Shown: positions 19,819 to 29,547, numbered from the stretch's first letter. The stretch: DNA of 64,000 nucleotides from an uncultured Methylococcaceae bacterium (GCA_903917345.1 CAIXAE010000023.1:1-64000); one strand, 5' to 3'. The notes: generated by a model from the letters alone, not told the origin. Numbers and translations: made by a program.

Positions 19819-19880
19819 GGTTTTTATCTGTTTTTCTGATAAAAAAATAATAGCTTGGTTTTAATAATAGGGTCAATTTA

Positions 19881-20459
19881 ATGATAAGTAAAATCATAAC
19901 TCCGTGTTTGACGACAAATTTAGAAAGGCAAATTATTCACCTTTATGGTGAAAATTCTGGTTTGTGTATATATGCAAAGAAAATAGGTAGTGAGCATATT
20001 AGAAGTGTTTTAGCTGAACGTATTTGCGAAATTGGAGATGTACAAAAAAGGGGTACTAATCTTAATGCTGATATGACAGATTGGTTTATGCAAGAAGATG
20101 ATGCCTTTCAAGCGATCGCGACTCTTGTTACAGATGAGGTTACTGATATATCAAAAGAATATTTTAATCGGCCCGATATAAAATGGAAGATTAAATCATG
20201 CTGGGGTGCTGTGTATGCAAAGGGTGACTCAGCTTTATTACATGATCATTATCCTGCCACTTGGAGTGCCGTTTATTATGTAGCGACTCCTCCAATGTCA
20301 TCAGTATTAAATTTTCCAAGTGCAGGCTTGTCAATTGAGCCATCTGAAGGGTTGCTTTTAATATTTCCTAGCAATGTTAAACATGAAGTCCCCGCGTCAA
20401 ATATAGAAAAAAAACGTATTGTAGTCTCAATGAATTTTTATCCAGAGTCATTAGTATAG
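19881..20459 (+). CDS. Putative 2OG-Fe(II) oxygenase (TIGR02466-like)
   Basis: LLHDHYPATWSAVYYV ... LLLIFPSNVKHEV ... KRIVVSMNF, double-stranded beta-helix oxygenase pattern. Confidence 0.72.
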   Translation: MISKIITPCLTTNLERQIIHLYGENSGLCIYAKKIGSEHIRSVLAERICEIGDVQKRGTNLNADMTDWFMQEDDAFQAIATLVTDEVTDISKEYFNRPDIKWKIKSCWGAVYAKGDSALLHDHYPATWSAVYYVATPPMSSVLNFPSAGLSIEPSEGLLLIFPSNVKHEVPASNIEKKRIVVSMNFYPESLV

Positions 20460-20489
20460 AAACGAATTGATGATTAATTTAGAAAGGAG

Positions 20490-20993
20490 TTGATTAAGAT
20501 GATTACTGAGTACCCTAATTTCTTGGCTAAGAACAAGTTTAATGCCTTAGTGAAGAAAATAACGGCTTCTGAGAGATGGGCTTTTACTGGGAAATCAACC
20601 AATCAGAGTAAACCTAGTTTCTGGTATTTAGAAATGTATGATGATCAAAAATTAGTTTCTATTATTAATGATGGTATTGAAAAGATTTTTGTACGCCCTA
20701 AAAAATTAAATGCTTGTTATGTAAATGGACAGTAACATGGGCAGTGTGGAGGGTGGCATCGTGATTCTCTCAATGAAGGTGATTACACCTTGCTTTTATA
20801 TTGTAACAATGAATGGCGAGCAGAATGGGGTGGGTTTACTGTTTTTCAGACAGACGATAATGAACAACAAGTTATCGTACCATTCCCAAATAAAGCAGTG
20901 CTTTTTCAATCCAATATATTGCACGTAGGATTAGAACCAACAAAACATTTTTCAGGCTTAAGAACTACATTGGCTTTTAAGTTCCAAGTCTGA
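20490..20993 (+). pseudogene. 2OG-Fe(II) oxygenase (prolyl-hydroxylase-like) interrupted by in-frame TAA at 20733-20735
   Basis: Same frame both sides: ...KLNACYVNGQ-TAA-HGQCGGWHRDSLNEGDYTLLLYCN...ILHVGLEPTKHFSGLRTTLAFKF; HxD, distal H and R are downstream of the stop. Confidence 0.75.
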
Positions 20994-21060
20994 CTTATAT
21001 AGGTATATTTACTAGCTATATCACTTAACTAATTCGATTTTTATACATTAAGGATAAAAC

Positions 21061-21393
21061 ATGTTACCAACACAAGAAATTGTTATCTCAACTAATAACG
21101 ATTCAACGCACAAAATTTATATCATAGAAGATAAGTCACAATTTTATAGTGAAATAGTTTTTTATGATGCGCTAACTGATAGTAAATACTTCATAGCAAA
21201 TTTAGGTTATTGTAATTCTATTTCTGATGCTTTTGATGTGGCATACAAGTGGGTTTTTGACTGCTCAACTAAAAAAAATCAATCAATATTAAAAATTAAT
21301 AATCCTTGCAACTGTGAACTTTTATCTCTAGATGAACAACAAAAAATTATTGATCACTATGGTATCAGTGTACAAGTCGAAGTAAATGCATAA
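21061..21393 (+). CDS. Hypothetical protein in the candidate RiPP locus
   Basis: 110 aa ORF; no family recognised. Confidence 0.5.
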   Translation: MLPTQEIVISTNNDSTHKIYIIEDKSQFYSEIVFYDALTDSKYFIANLGYCNSISDAFDVAYKWVFDCSTKKNQSILKINNPCNCELLSLDEQQKIIDHYGISVQVEVNA

Positions 21394-21515
21394 CTGAATC
21401 TGCTGAATGCAAAGGTGAATATTTCATCCAAGTGTTTACATCTATTTCAATAAATAATCAATAAATGATTTAAAGATTGCATGTATCCGAATGACGACTT
21501 TTTTGATATAAAACA

Positions 21516-23300
21516 ATGAAACAAAATTTAAATCAAATAAACCGTCAATTAATCATCTCAATTAAGGGTCAATTAAAGGATTTTAAAGGTGATATTGGCT
21601 TAGTGATAATCTGTTTGTTGTTGGCTAAAGTCGCAACCTTCGGTATCCCTTTTTTATTAAAGCAAATTATTGATGAGTTATCGCCACAAAGGTTGGATAG
21701 TGGATATGTCATTTTTGTTTTACCTGTTAGCTTAATAGTTGCTTATGGGTTGTTGAATATTTCCCATATTTTTTTTAAAGATTTAAAAGATTATTTATCA
21801 GCAAAAATCATTCAAAGTGTTATTAGAGCTATTGGTCAAAATATTTTTTTACACCTTAATTCTTTATCCTTGCACTTTCATGTATCAAAGAGAACGGGGG
21901 AGTTAATCAAAGATATTGATCGAGGCGTTAGAGGCATTCAGTCATTAACTGCCCTTTTACTAGACAATATAATGCCAACACTCATTGAATTTGGCTTGGT
22001 TATTATCTATTTTGCTTGGGCTTATGACATTTGGTTTTCAGTGATTTTGTGGGGTACATTAATTGTTTATATAGTCTACACAACGATAGCCACCAATCGA
22101 TGGGCTGATGCAAGGCGTTATATCAATATGGCTGATTCAGAGGCTAATCAGAAATTACTTGAAACGCTGCTAAATTACGAAACAGTCAAGTATTTTGGGC
22201 GTGAACAGTTAGAGTTTTCTCAGTATAAAAAACACTTGGAAGACTTTTGTGATAAATCAATTAACTCACAAAAAGCATCGTCTATTATTAGTATTGGTCA
22301 ACAGATTGTTGTTTCAGCGGGACTTACGCTAGTGATCTGGCGAACATCGTTGGGCATTGTTAATCACACTATGTCTATTGGCGATATGGTATTGATTAAT
22401 TCCTTGATGATTCAGGTTTATATTCCACTTTCTTATCTGGGGAGTTTTTATAAGCAAATTAAGCAAGGAGTCATTGATATAGAGCAATTGTTCTTATTGC
22501 TTGCTGAGAAAAATGAAGAACCTTCTACAGAAAACCTGCCCGCTATTGAATTGACTCTTACCAATAATGCACCAGAGATAAAGTTTGAATCCGTCAGCTT
22601 TGCTTATAGCTCTGATAAAAATACCCTAAATAAGATTAGCTTTATTGTTAAACCGGGGACTAGAACGGCGATAGTCGGCAGTACGGGATCGGGTAAAAGC
22701 ACTATTACAAAATTACTGCTGCGGTTTTATGAGCCCGATGCGGGGTGCATTAAGATCAATGATCAAGATATCAGCACCGTTAGCTTAGCAAGTCTTAGAA
22801 AGTGTATCGGCATTATCCCACAGGATATTTCCCTTTTTAACGGTACGATTTTATATAACATCGCTTATGGTGATCCTGATGCGACGTTTGAATCGGTGCA
22901 AAATGCCGCAAAAGCAGCGCAACTGCATGATTTTATTTTAACCCTGCCTTTACAATATGAAACAGTAATTGGTGAGCGAGGGTTAATGTTATCCGGTGGT
23001 GAAAGACAGCGTTTAGCAATTGCTAGAGCAGTCATAAAGAACCCCGCTATTTTTATTTTTGATGAAGCTACCTCTGCTTTGGATACCCATACCGAAAGCG
23101 CCTTGCAAGCCGAAATGGTTGAGTTATTTAAAAATAGAACCTCGATTGTGATAGCGCATCGCTTATCTACTATTGCCAATGCCGATCAGATTGTGGTGCT
23201 AAGTCAGGGTGAAATCATTGAGGTAGGTACGCATGAGTCATTAATGCAAGCTCAAGGCATTTACTACGGCATGTGGAGTGCTGATAAATCTCTTATTTAA
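21516..23300 (+). CDS. ABC transporter, fused permease/ATPase (ATM1/HMT1-like half transporter)
   Basis: IVGSTGSGKSTITKLL, LSGGERQRLAIARAVIKNPAIFIFDEATSALD; ETLLNYETVKYFGRE is typical of ATM1-type exporters. Confidence 0.92.
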   Translation: MKQNLNQINRQLIISIKGQLKDFKGDIGLVIICLLLAKVATFGIPFLLKQIIDELSPQRLDSGYVIFVLPVSLIVAYGLLNISHIFFKDLKDYLSAKIIQSVIRAIGQNIFLHLNSLSLHFHVSKRTGELIKDIDRGVRGIQSLTALLLDNIMPTLIEFGLVIIYFAWAYDIWFSVILWGTLIVYIVYTTIATNRWADARRYINMADSEANQKLLETLLNYETVKYFGREQLEFSQYKKHLEDFCDKSINSQKASSIISIGQQIVVSAGLTLVIWRTSLGIVNHTMSIGDMVLINSLMIQVYIPLSYLGSFYKQIKQGVIDIEQLFLLLAEKNEEPSTENLPAIELTLTNNAPEIKFESVSFAYSSDKNTLNKISFIVKPGTRTAIVGSTGSGKSTITKLLLRFYEPDAGCIKINDQDISTVSLASLRKCIGIIPQDISLFNGTILYNIAYGDPDATFESVQNAAKAAQLHDFILTLPLQYETVIGERGLMLSGGERQRLAIARAVIKNPAIFIFDEATSALDTHTESALQAEMVELFKNRTSIVIAHRLSTIANADQIVVLSQGEIIEVGTHESLMQAQGIYYGMWSADKSLI

Positions 23301-23311
23301 GGAGAGTCGAT

Positions 23312-23722
23312 ATGAAAGTGTTTATTTTAGTGATCTATTTATGGGGAACAAGTCTTCAAGCTGAAACGTTACAAGATGAGTTGCAGGGGATTAGTGCAAT
23401 TACTGATTTGTATGGATTGATGATTCAGTTTCAATTTGAATATGCTTCAAATAATTATGCTAAAGCTTGTCAAATAGGGCGAAAGATGACGGCGATAGCT
23501 GAGCGTTTTGGTGTAGATGCAAAAGATGCTTCTTGGCGTGAGAGTAAAGCAAAAATACAGGGTGTGTGTAACCAAGCTAAAAAAGTGGCGGCTGAGAACT
23601 TTGTAAACTGCACTAAATTTAAGGTGATTAAGTTCAGTTGTGCTGGCGTAGCAAACTTTGATAACTGCATGACGATTCGGTTTGGGGATAACTATGCTGA
23701 ATATGAGTCGATTTGTCTTTAG
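23312..23722 (+). CDS. Hypothetical secreted protein
   Basis: 136 aa; signal peptide-like N-terminus MKVFILVIYLWGTSLQAE. Confidence 0.5.
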   Translation: MKVFILVIYLWGTSLQAETLQDELQGISAITDLYGLMIQFQFEYASNNYAKACQIGRKMTAIAERFGVDAKDASWRESKAKIQGVCNQAKKVAAENFVNCTKFKVIKFSCAGVANFDNCMTIRFGDNYAEYESICL

Positions 23723-23785
23723 TTAGGATTAGTTAAAATTATTGTTCGTTGCTATAAATCATATAAATTTTAAGGGGTAGTTTAA

Positions 23786-24064
23786 ATGGCTAGAATGTTT
23801 TTGTTTTTAATTATATTTTTTTCTTTATTTATAACTTCGGCTTATGCAAAGGTTGTTGATTATGAAAATGAATGGGCGGGGGTTGCAACTGTAATTGCTG
23901 TTAATGGAAATATTGTATCTTTATCTATAAAAAGAGAGTCTGGCACAAGTACAACGATCATTGATTGTAAACGTGGGCTTACAATGGATAGCCGTTTTTC
24001 AGCTGATTTTGAGGAGCCAGATAGACAAAGTCCGGGACTGGCTTATATTGATGATTTTTGTTAA
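23786..24064 (+). CDS. Hypothetical secreted protein
   Basis: 92 aa; signal peptide MFLFLIIFFSLFITSAYAK. Confidence 0.5.
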   Translation: MARMFLFLIIFFSLFITSAYAKVVDYENEWAGVATVIAVNGNIVSLSIKRESGTSTTIIDCKRGLTMDSRFSADFEEPDRQSPGLAYIDDFC

Positions 24065-24164
24065 AAGTTTATCAATCATCCTATAAGGAAGAGAATATAA
24101 AAGCCCCGCTCAATTAGTGTGTTAAGGTGGTTACGCCACATCACTCTTAATTGATTTTATAATC

Positions 24165-24813
24165 ATGAAAACGGATACCCTGTTTTACCGCTTATTTCTG
24201 CGACAGCCGAAACTAGCGCTGGAGTTATTAGGGCTAGATTATCCTAATGATAGTTATCAATTTAGTTCAGAAGAAATAAAACAAACAGCGTTTAGAATCG
24301 ACGGTTTATTTAAACCTGTTACCGATAATCCAAATCAGCCACTCATCTTTGTTGAAGTACAATATCAAGCGGACAATGATTTTTATGGCCGCTTATTTAG
24401 TGAGATCACTTTATATCTTTATCAAAATAAGCCAAGCTAAAGCTTTAGCAGAACGGCTTGATAAAATAGACTTAGATGGTTTGGATCTTATTGAAACAAT
24501 ATTGGTTTATAAGTTACCGCACTTAAACCGCGAGGAGATTAGAAAGATGTTATCAGTATACGAAATCAAATTACAAGATACCCGTTTTTATCAAGAAATA
24601 GCTGAAGAAGAGCGTAAAGTGGGCAAACAAGAAGAATGTGTCAGCTTGCTGAGTCGCCTATTAAGACGTAAATTTGGTGTTCAGCCTCAACTTGAAAATA
24701 GTTTGCAAGCATTAACCGGTTTGCCTTTAGAAACACTCGAAAACCTAGCCGATGATTTACTAGACTTTAATGCTATTGCAGATTTAGAAGCCTGGTTAGT
24801 TAATCATCGTTAA
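24165..24813 (+). pseudogene. Rpn-like (DUF2887/DUF4351-type) nuclease gene, frameshifted and internally deleted
   Basis: N-terminal DTLFYRLFLRQPKLALELLGL...FVEVQYQADNDFYGRLFSEI in one frame; C-terminal EECVSLLSRLLRRKFGV...LPLETLENLADDLLDF in another; expected middle missing. Confidence 0.72.
24241..24359 (+). repeat. 119-bp segment duplicated at 24988-25106 (copy 1)
   Basis: atcctaatgatagttatcaatttagttcagaagaaataaaacaaac... near-identical to copy 2. Confidence 0.9.
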
Positions 24814-24987
24814 TAATTAAAGTTAATGCAGATTGAAAACAAGAGATAAGGTGCTATTTTTAATGTGCTTTGAAGTGTAAACAAATGGATTTATTGCCGA
24901 TCCATTTTACGTTACCATTATAAACTAGCAACCTTGAACCAATATCCACGGTTTAACTACTACCGCCCAGCAATTCTCATTATGAAA

Positions 24988-25106
24988 ATCCTAATGATAG
25001 TTATCAATTTAGTTCAGAAGAAATAAAACAAACGGCTTTTAGGATAGATGGTTTATTCAAGCCCGTTTCCGATAATCCAAATCAGCCACTCATCTTTGTT
25101 GAAGTA
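24988..25106 (+). repeat. 119-bp fragment of the Rpn-like gene (copy 2)
   Basis: Near-identical to 24241-24359 with scattered substitutions. Confidence 0.9.
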
Positions 25107-25152
25107 TTAATACAATCGCTTAGTTTAGTTAATGAGGATGTTGACTTTTTTT

Positions 25153-25575
25153 TTATAAGCAAGACATGCCTAGCAACTTGGCCGCTTTGTTCAAGCGTGT
25201 ATCAAAGCAAGCAAAAAATATGGGTAACTGTGAAATACGGCCAGTATCAAAAGCTGAAGCAAGCTGAACGCTATCATAGCCACGTAAGGCAAACAGGTCA
25301 GCATATTCACCTGCACGTTCTACTAAAGATTGGTTAATGTCCAATACTAAAAAATGTGGCCAATCTTTTGCAAGAGCCATCTTGGCCTGATCTATGATAG
25401 TGTTGTCTGCTGGGACTTCGCGAGCGCGTCTTGATAATGCCGCATGCGCTTCTGCCCAAGCAATTCGAGATACGGCGACTGCTTCAGTTTCCTGTACTAG
25501 CTGTTTTAAAGTTTCACTCCCTTCTTCTACAATGTACAGTTTAATTAATGCTGAGGTGTCGCAAAACAAAATCAT
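25153..25575 (-). CDS. PIN-domain (VapC-like) toxin
   Basis: MILFCDTSALIKLYIVEEGSE ... AEAHAAL ... GYDSVQLASA ... FACFDTRL. Confidence 0.82.
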   Translation of the reverse strand: MILFCDTSALIKLYIVEEGSETLKQLVQETEAVAVSRIAWAEAHAALSRRAREVPADNTIIDQAKMALAKDWPHFLVLDINQSLVERAGEYADLFALRGYDSVQLASAFDTGRISQLPIFFACFDTRLNKAAKLLGMSCL

Positions 25576-25835
25576 CCTCGATCTTCCAATATCAATGTAG
25601 AAATAGTCTTGCCAGAATCTTGTAATTTAAAGCTGGCGCCTACTGGTTTTCCTCCTTGCCAACTTGCAATGCCTGATGAAATTAAGCGTGAGGCACCGGT
25701 ATTGTCGATTGATTGCACACCAATAATTTTTGCTACCACTTTGCGATGTGATGTTAGCTCAATTTGTTGTCCGGATTGTGCTTTAGAGATATAGTTGGAT
25801 AAATGAGACTTGAATTCACGCATTGAAACCTGCAT
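25572..25835 (-). CDS. Phd/YefM-family antitoxin
   Basis: MQVSMREFKSHLSNYISKAQSGQQIELTSHRKVVAKII; overlaps the toxin start by 4 bp. Confidence 0.82.
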   Translation of the reverse strand: MQVSMREFKSHLSNYISKAQSGQQIELTSHRKVVAKIIGVQSIDNTGASRLISSGIASWQGGKPVGASFKLQDSGKTISTLILEDRG

Positions 25836-25921
25836 TTTAGACCTCTTTTTGATTAAAATAAGTTAATTGTGGTCTTTTTATGCGTTTAAAGCAAGGTTAA
25901 TGTGGTCGGTTAGCAATTTGA

Positions 25922-26224
25922 CTAGACATTCTGCACCAATATCCAGGGTTTAACGACCACCGCCCAGACATCGGCATCGGCTTCTAACCAAGCGAGTGCT
26001 TGTGCATCAGAGACTAAACCCACTTGTTGGTTTTGCATCCATGCGGCGACTTGGTCTTTATTATCGATAGAAAACTGATGCGCCACTTCTACCAAATCAA
26101 GTTCGGCAGTTACAAATACGGCGGAACCACTGGCAAAAAAGCGTTGTAATTCTTGCCACGCAATTTTAGATGTCTCAAGATTTACTTTGTCTTTAGTAAG
26201 CGTGTCGATGTTTGGATCGATCAT
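25922..26224 (-). CDS. DUF2288 family protein
   Basis: TSKIAWQELQRFFASGSAVFVTAELDLVEVAHQF...VVVKPWILVQ. Confidence 0.72.
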   Translation of the reverse strand: MIDPNIDTLTKDKVNLETSKIAWQELQRFFASGSAVFVTAELDLVEVAHQFSIDNKDQVAAWMQNQQVGLVSDAQALAWLEADADVWAVVVKPWILVQNV

Positions 26225-26315
26225 AATGATTTTAATATTTAATGTTGTCGTTATGCAGAGTGCTGGTATTCTATAATAATAACGATAATTACAATTTAGT
26301 CAGGAGTAAAATTTA

Positions 26316-27146
26316 ATGTCTTTGCTTGCACCGTTTACCAAGAAATCAAAACTCAATAATAGTATTAAGCATACAAATCAGGCGCGTAAAAGTGAGGGCA
26401 CTACGGCTGATGGCTTATTTAATAAGGCCTATGAAGGCTATGCAGACGTTTTATTAGATGATCCTATTCGTGCTGAAGCTTTATATAATTGGGGCTTTGC
26501 CTTGTTTCATCAGGCAAAAACAAAAACAGGTGATGAAGCGGCAAAGTTGTTTCAAGATGCGATTGATAAATTTGCTTTCTGTTTACTAATTAATCCAAAT
26601 TATTTGGCGGCTGCAATTGATAGCGGTGTGGCTTATATGGACTTTGCTAGACTTAAAAAAGCCATGCCACACGATAAGTTGTATGAGGCCGCTAAAGGCC
26701 AATTTGAGAGAGCTAATGCTATCCAAGCGGGAACTGCTTCTTATAACTTGGCTTGTATTTATGGTTTACGGGGTAATAAAGACGCGTGTTTGGAAGCATT
26801 AGAAGTAGCTAGAACTAAGGTTACGTTGCCAGATCAAGGAGATATTTTAGCTGATTTGGATATGGCCAATGTGATTGGTCAAGATTGGTTCTTGGCATTT
26901 TTAGAAGAGTTAAATAAACAACCTGAGCCAGAGCCAGAAGAAGTGGCGGCGGCGGCTGCTGCAAATCCAAGAGGATCAAAGTGGCGTGTCGTAGAAAGAA
27001 ATTTTGATGAAGATCGTACAGAGGTTGAAGAAGAATCAGTGGCAGAAGTAGAAGCGGTTACTGAAGCAGAACCGATTGCAGAGTCAGCAGCAGTTGAAAC
27101 AGAAGAGACTGCTGAATCATCTGCCGAAAAAGAAGTAGAAAAATAA
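26316..27146 (+). CDS. TPR-containing protein with Glu/Ala-rich C-terminus
   Basis: Helical repeats ALYNWGFALFHQAKT, NPNYLAAAIDSGVAYMDFA, ASYNLACIYGLRG; acidic tail. Confidence 0.7.
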   Translation: MSLLAPFTKKSKLNNSIKHTNQARKSEGTTADGLFNKAYEGYADVLLDDPIRAEALYNWGFALFHQAKTKTGDEAAKLFQDAIDKFAFCLLINPNYLAAAIDSGVAYMDFARLKKAMPHDKLYEAAKGQFERANAIQAGTASYNLACIYGLRGNKDACLEALEVARTKVTLPDQGDILADLDMANVIGQDWFLAFLEELNKQPEPEPEEVAAAAAANPRGSKWRVVERNFDEDRTEVEEESVAEVEAVTEAEPIAESAAVETEETAESSAEKEVEK

Positions 27147-27153
27147 AGGGTAG

Positions 27154-27711
27154 TTATCCTAGTTTAGGATAACAAGCCGCTAATAGGGTTTGCACTTTTG
27201 CAAGCCCTAGTGCTTGCATCAACTCGATATTACGTTGCGGTATATGTTCAGGATTTGGATAGCTAGCTACGGCATTTTCGATGCTAGTTTCACGTAGTAA
27301 ATGCAGCGTAGGATAAGGTGAACGATTAGTATAGTTTGCAGGGTCATCTTGTGCTGCGCCTTCAAAACAATAATCGGGATGAAAGCTGGCTAGCTGGTAG
27401 ATGCCTTCGTAATCTTGATCTATTAATACGGCTTCTGCCAACTCAATAAAGTCTAAATAGTCGTCAAAGTCAGCAAAAGCTTTTGCATAAATCAGTAAAC
27501 TAGTTTCTATACTGTCATCGGTGTTTAAACGATCACATTCTGTTAATAAGTCCACTAAACAACGTTCAATATCGGTTTCTCGATTAACGCTAAAATATAT
27601 ACGGCCTCGATCGAGTTCGCGTTTTGCAAAAGGACACAAGCTGTAGACAATAATGATGGTTTTTAACCAAGTTTGGGTGGCAGAGATTAAAGGTTGATCG
27701 GTATCAGGCAT
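27154..27711 (-). CDS. DUF1415 family protein
   Basis: TWLKTIIIVYSLCPFAKRE ... FHPDYCFEGAAQDDPANYTNRSPYPTLHLLRE. Confidence 0.8.
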   Translation of the reverse strand: MPDTDQPLISATQTWLKTIIIVYSLCPFAKRELDRGRIYFSVNRETDIERCLVDLLTECDRLNTDDSIETSLLIYAKAFADFDDYLDFIELAEAVLIDQDYEGIYQLASFHPDYCFEGAAQDDPANYTNRSPYPTLHLLRETSIENAVASYPNPEHIPQRNIELMQALGLAKVQTLLAACYPKLG

Positions 27712-27796
27712 GTATTAAGGGATTTGTTAGTGAGGCAAGAGAGCTTGCCATTATAATAGGGCATTTTAAGTTATTCACCTTTGTATAGATAAACAA

Positions 27797-28162
27797 ATGC
27801 CCATTTTATTATTTCCCATGCGTGGCGTGCCAGAAGATGAAGCCGATGAAGTGCGCGCTTTATTAGACGAGCATCATATTGATTATTATGAAACTTATGC
27901 CGGTAATTGGGGTGTGTCTACCCCGGGTTTATGGTTAAGAGATGATTCTGCGTATATTGAAGCGAAAGCTTTATTAAATATTTATCAGGCACAGCGATAT
28001 CAAAATGCTCATGCTCAATATCAGGAATTAAGGCAACTAGGTCAACACGCTACTTTTTGGCGTGGTTTTAAAGAAAGGCCTGGGGTCTATTTGAGTTATT
28101 TTTTTGTGATGGGTTTGGTGATTTATGCGTCTATTAAATTACTGTTTGAAATAGGCTTGTAG
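27797..28162 (+). CDS. Conserved small membrane protein (DUF6164-like)
   Basis: MPILLFPMRGVPEDEADEVRALLDEHHIDYYETYAGNWGVSTPGLWL; C-terminal TM. Confidence 0.65.
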   Translation: MPILLFPMRGVPEDEADEVRALLDEHHIDYYETYAGNWGVSTPGLWLRDDSAYIEAKALLNIYQAQRYQNAHAQYQELRQLGQHATFWRGFKERPGVYLSYFFVMGLVIYASIKLLFEIGL

Positions 28163-28279
28163 CAGAGGGTTAGTGGCGACAGAAAGCCTATTTAAGGTTA
28201 GAATATTGGCACAAATAGTGGGCATTTGGGCGGCTACAAATGTCAGATGAGTGATTGATGATAATAAAAGGGCAACTGA

Positions 28280-29539
28280 ATGACTGAGATAACTGAAGTA
28301 CCGAGTCCTTTTTGCGGTATTGGCACGGATGATTTAACCATTAAGGTCGATGGTGTATTGCTGAAAGTAATTGAAAATGGATGTGCGGTGAATACCCCTG
28401 CTTTTGAACAACCGATTACCGATACTCATGCCCGGGTATCCGGCCAAGAAGTGAGTCTAGAAGTCGCTGTGGCTAAAGCGGCTGAATTATTAAAAGATAC
28501 TAAGTTACCGCTCATTGGTGGTTGCGCGACCGATGTTAATGGTATGCGTGGCTTGTTGGCTTTGGCCGATAAAGCCGGTGCGGTGATCGATAATATGAAT
28601 TTTACCGGTGCCCGTAATAACTTTTTAGCCTTGCAAGATTCTGGTTGGATGAATACCACCTTAGCGGAAGTTAAAAATCGTTGTGATTTGTTATTAGTCG
28701 TTGGTACTGATGTAGAGGCTTTTGCCCCCCGTTTCTTTGAGCGTTATTTATGGAACAAAGAATCTATGTTCCTTGATGATACGTCCTCGCGTGAGGTGAT
28801 TTATTTAGGCAGAGCACCTTCAGGAACTGCGTCTACTTCACCTACCGGTAAAGCCGCGCAAGTGTTACCTTGTGCTATAGAGGATTTACCAGAAGTGATC
28901 GCTGTTTTAAGAGCCTTGGTAAAAAAACAACCGATCCGCGTGACGTCAGTGGCCGGTATTGCCGTAGCAGATTTACAAGCCATTGCGGATAAATTATTAG
29001 CGGCTACTTATGGGGTAGTAACTTGGGGTGCGGGTGCTCTAGCGTTTAGACAAGCGGAGTTAACGGTGCAAACTTTGTCAGAAATGATTAAAGATATAAA
29101 TAATCAAAATACCCGATGTTCTGGTTTACCCTTAGCCGGTAAAGAAGGCGATCAAACAGCGAATCAGGTGTGTGGTTGGACAACAGGTTATCCGGCACGT
29201 ACTCGATTCTCAAGTGGTTATCCAGAGTACGATCCCTTCCTAAATGAAACTAAAGTTTTGTTAGAAAATGGCGAAGTGGATGCTTTAGTTTGGGTGCAAG
29301 CGTTTAATGTGAATGCGGTGCCTCCTGAAACATCTTTACCTACGATTGTGGTGGGGCGTTCTGGCATGACGTTTACTAAAGAACCCGATGTTTTTATTCC
29401 TGTGGGTACTCCGGGGATTGATCATGCGGGTCATGCGTATCGTATGGATAACGTGGTTGCGATTCGATTAAAAAAGCTCAGAGATTCTGGATTACCCAGT
29501 ACGGCAGAAGTACTTAATGCCATTGAACACGCTTTGTAG
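28280..29539 (+). CDS. fhcB: Formyltransferase/hydrolase complex, FhcB (formylmethanofuran dehydrogenase subunit B-like)
   Basis: CGIGTDDLTIKV; LPLIGGCATDVNGMRGLLALADKAGAV; operon context B-A-D-C. Confidence 0.9.
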   Translation: MTEITEVPSPFCGIGTDDLTIKVDGVLLKVIENGCAVNTPAFEQPITDTHARVSGQEVSLEVAVAKAAELLKDTKLPLIGGCATDVNGMRGLLALADKAGAVIDNMNFTGARNNFLALQDSGWMNTTLAEVKNRCDLLLVVGTDVEAFAPRFFERYLWNKESMFLDDTSSREVIYLGRAPSGTASTSPTGKAAQVLPCAIEDLPEVIAVLRALVKKQPIRVTSVAGIAVADLQAIADKLLAATYGVVTWGAGALAFRQAELTVQTLSEMIKDINNQNTRCSGLPLAGKEGDQTANQVCGWTTGYPARTRFSSGYPEYDPFLNETKVLLENGEVDALVWVQAFNVNAVPPETSLPTIVVGRSGMTFTKEPDVFIPVGTPGIDHAGHAYRMDNVVAIRLKKLRDSGLPSTAEVLNAIEHAL

Positions 29540-29547
29540 GAAAGATA

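Noticed and set aside
20733-20735. Selenocysteine or pyrrolysine recoding of the in-frame stop
   Set aside because: The codon is TAA, not TGA or TAG, so neither known recoding applies; nonsense mutation or sequencing error is simpler.
20725-20928. Separate ORF MDSNMGSVEGGIV...
   Set aside because: Out of frame with the conserved oxygenase sequence that continues from 20490 through 20993.
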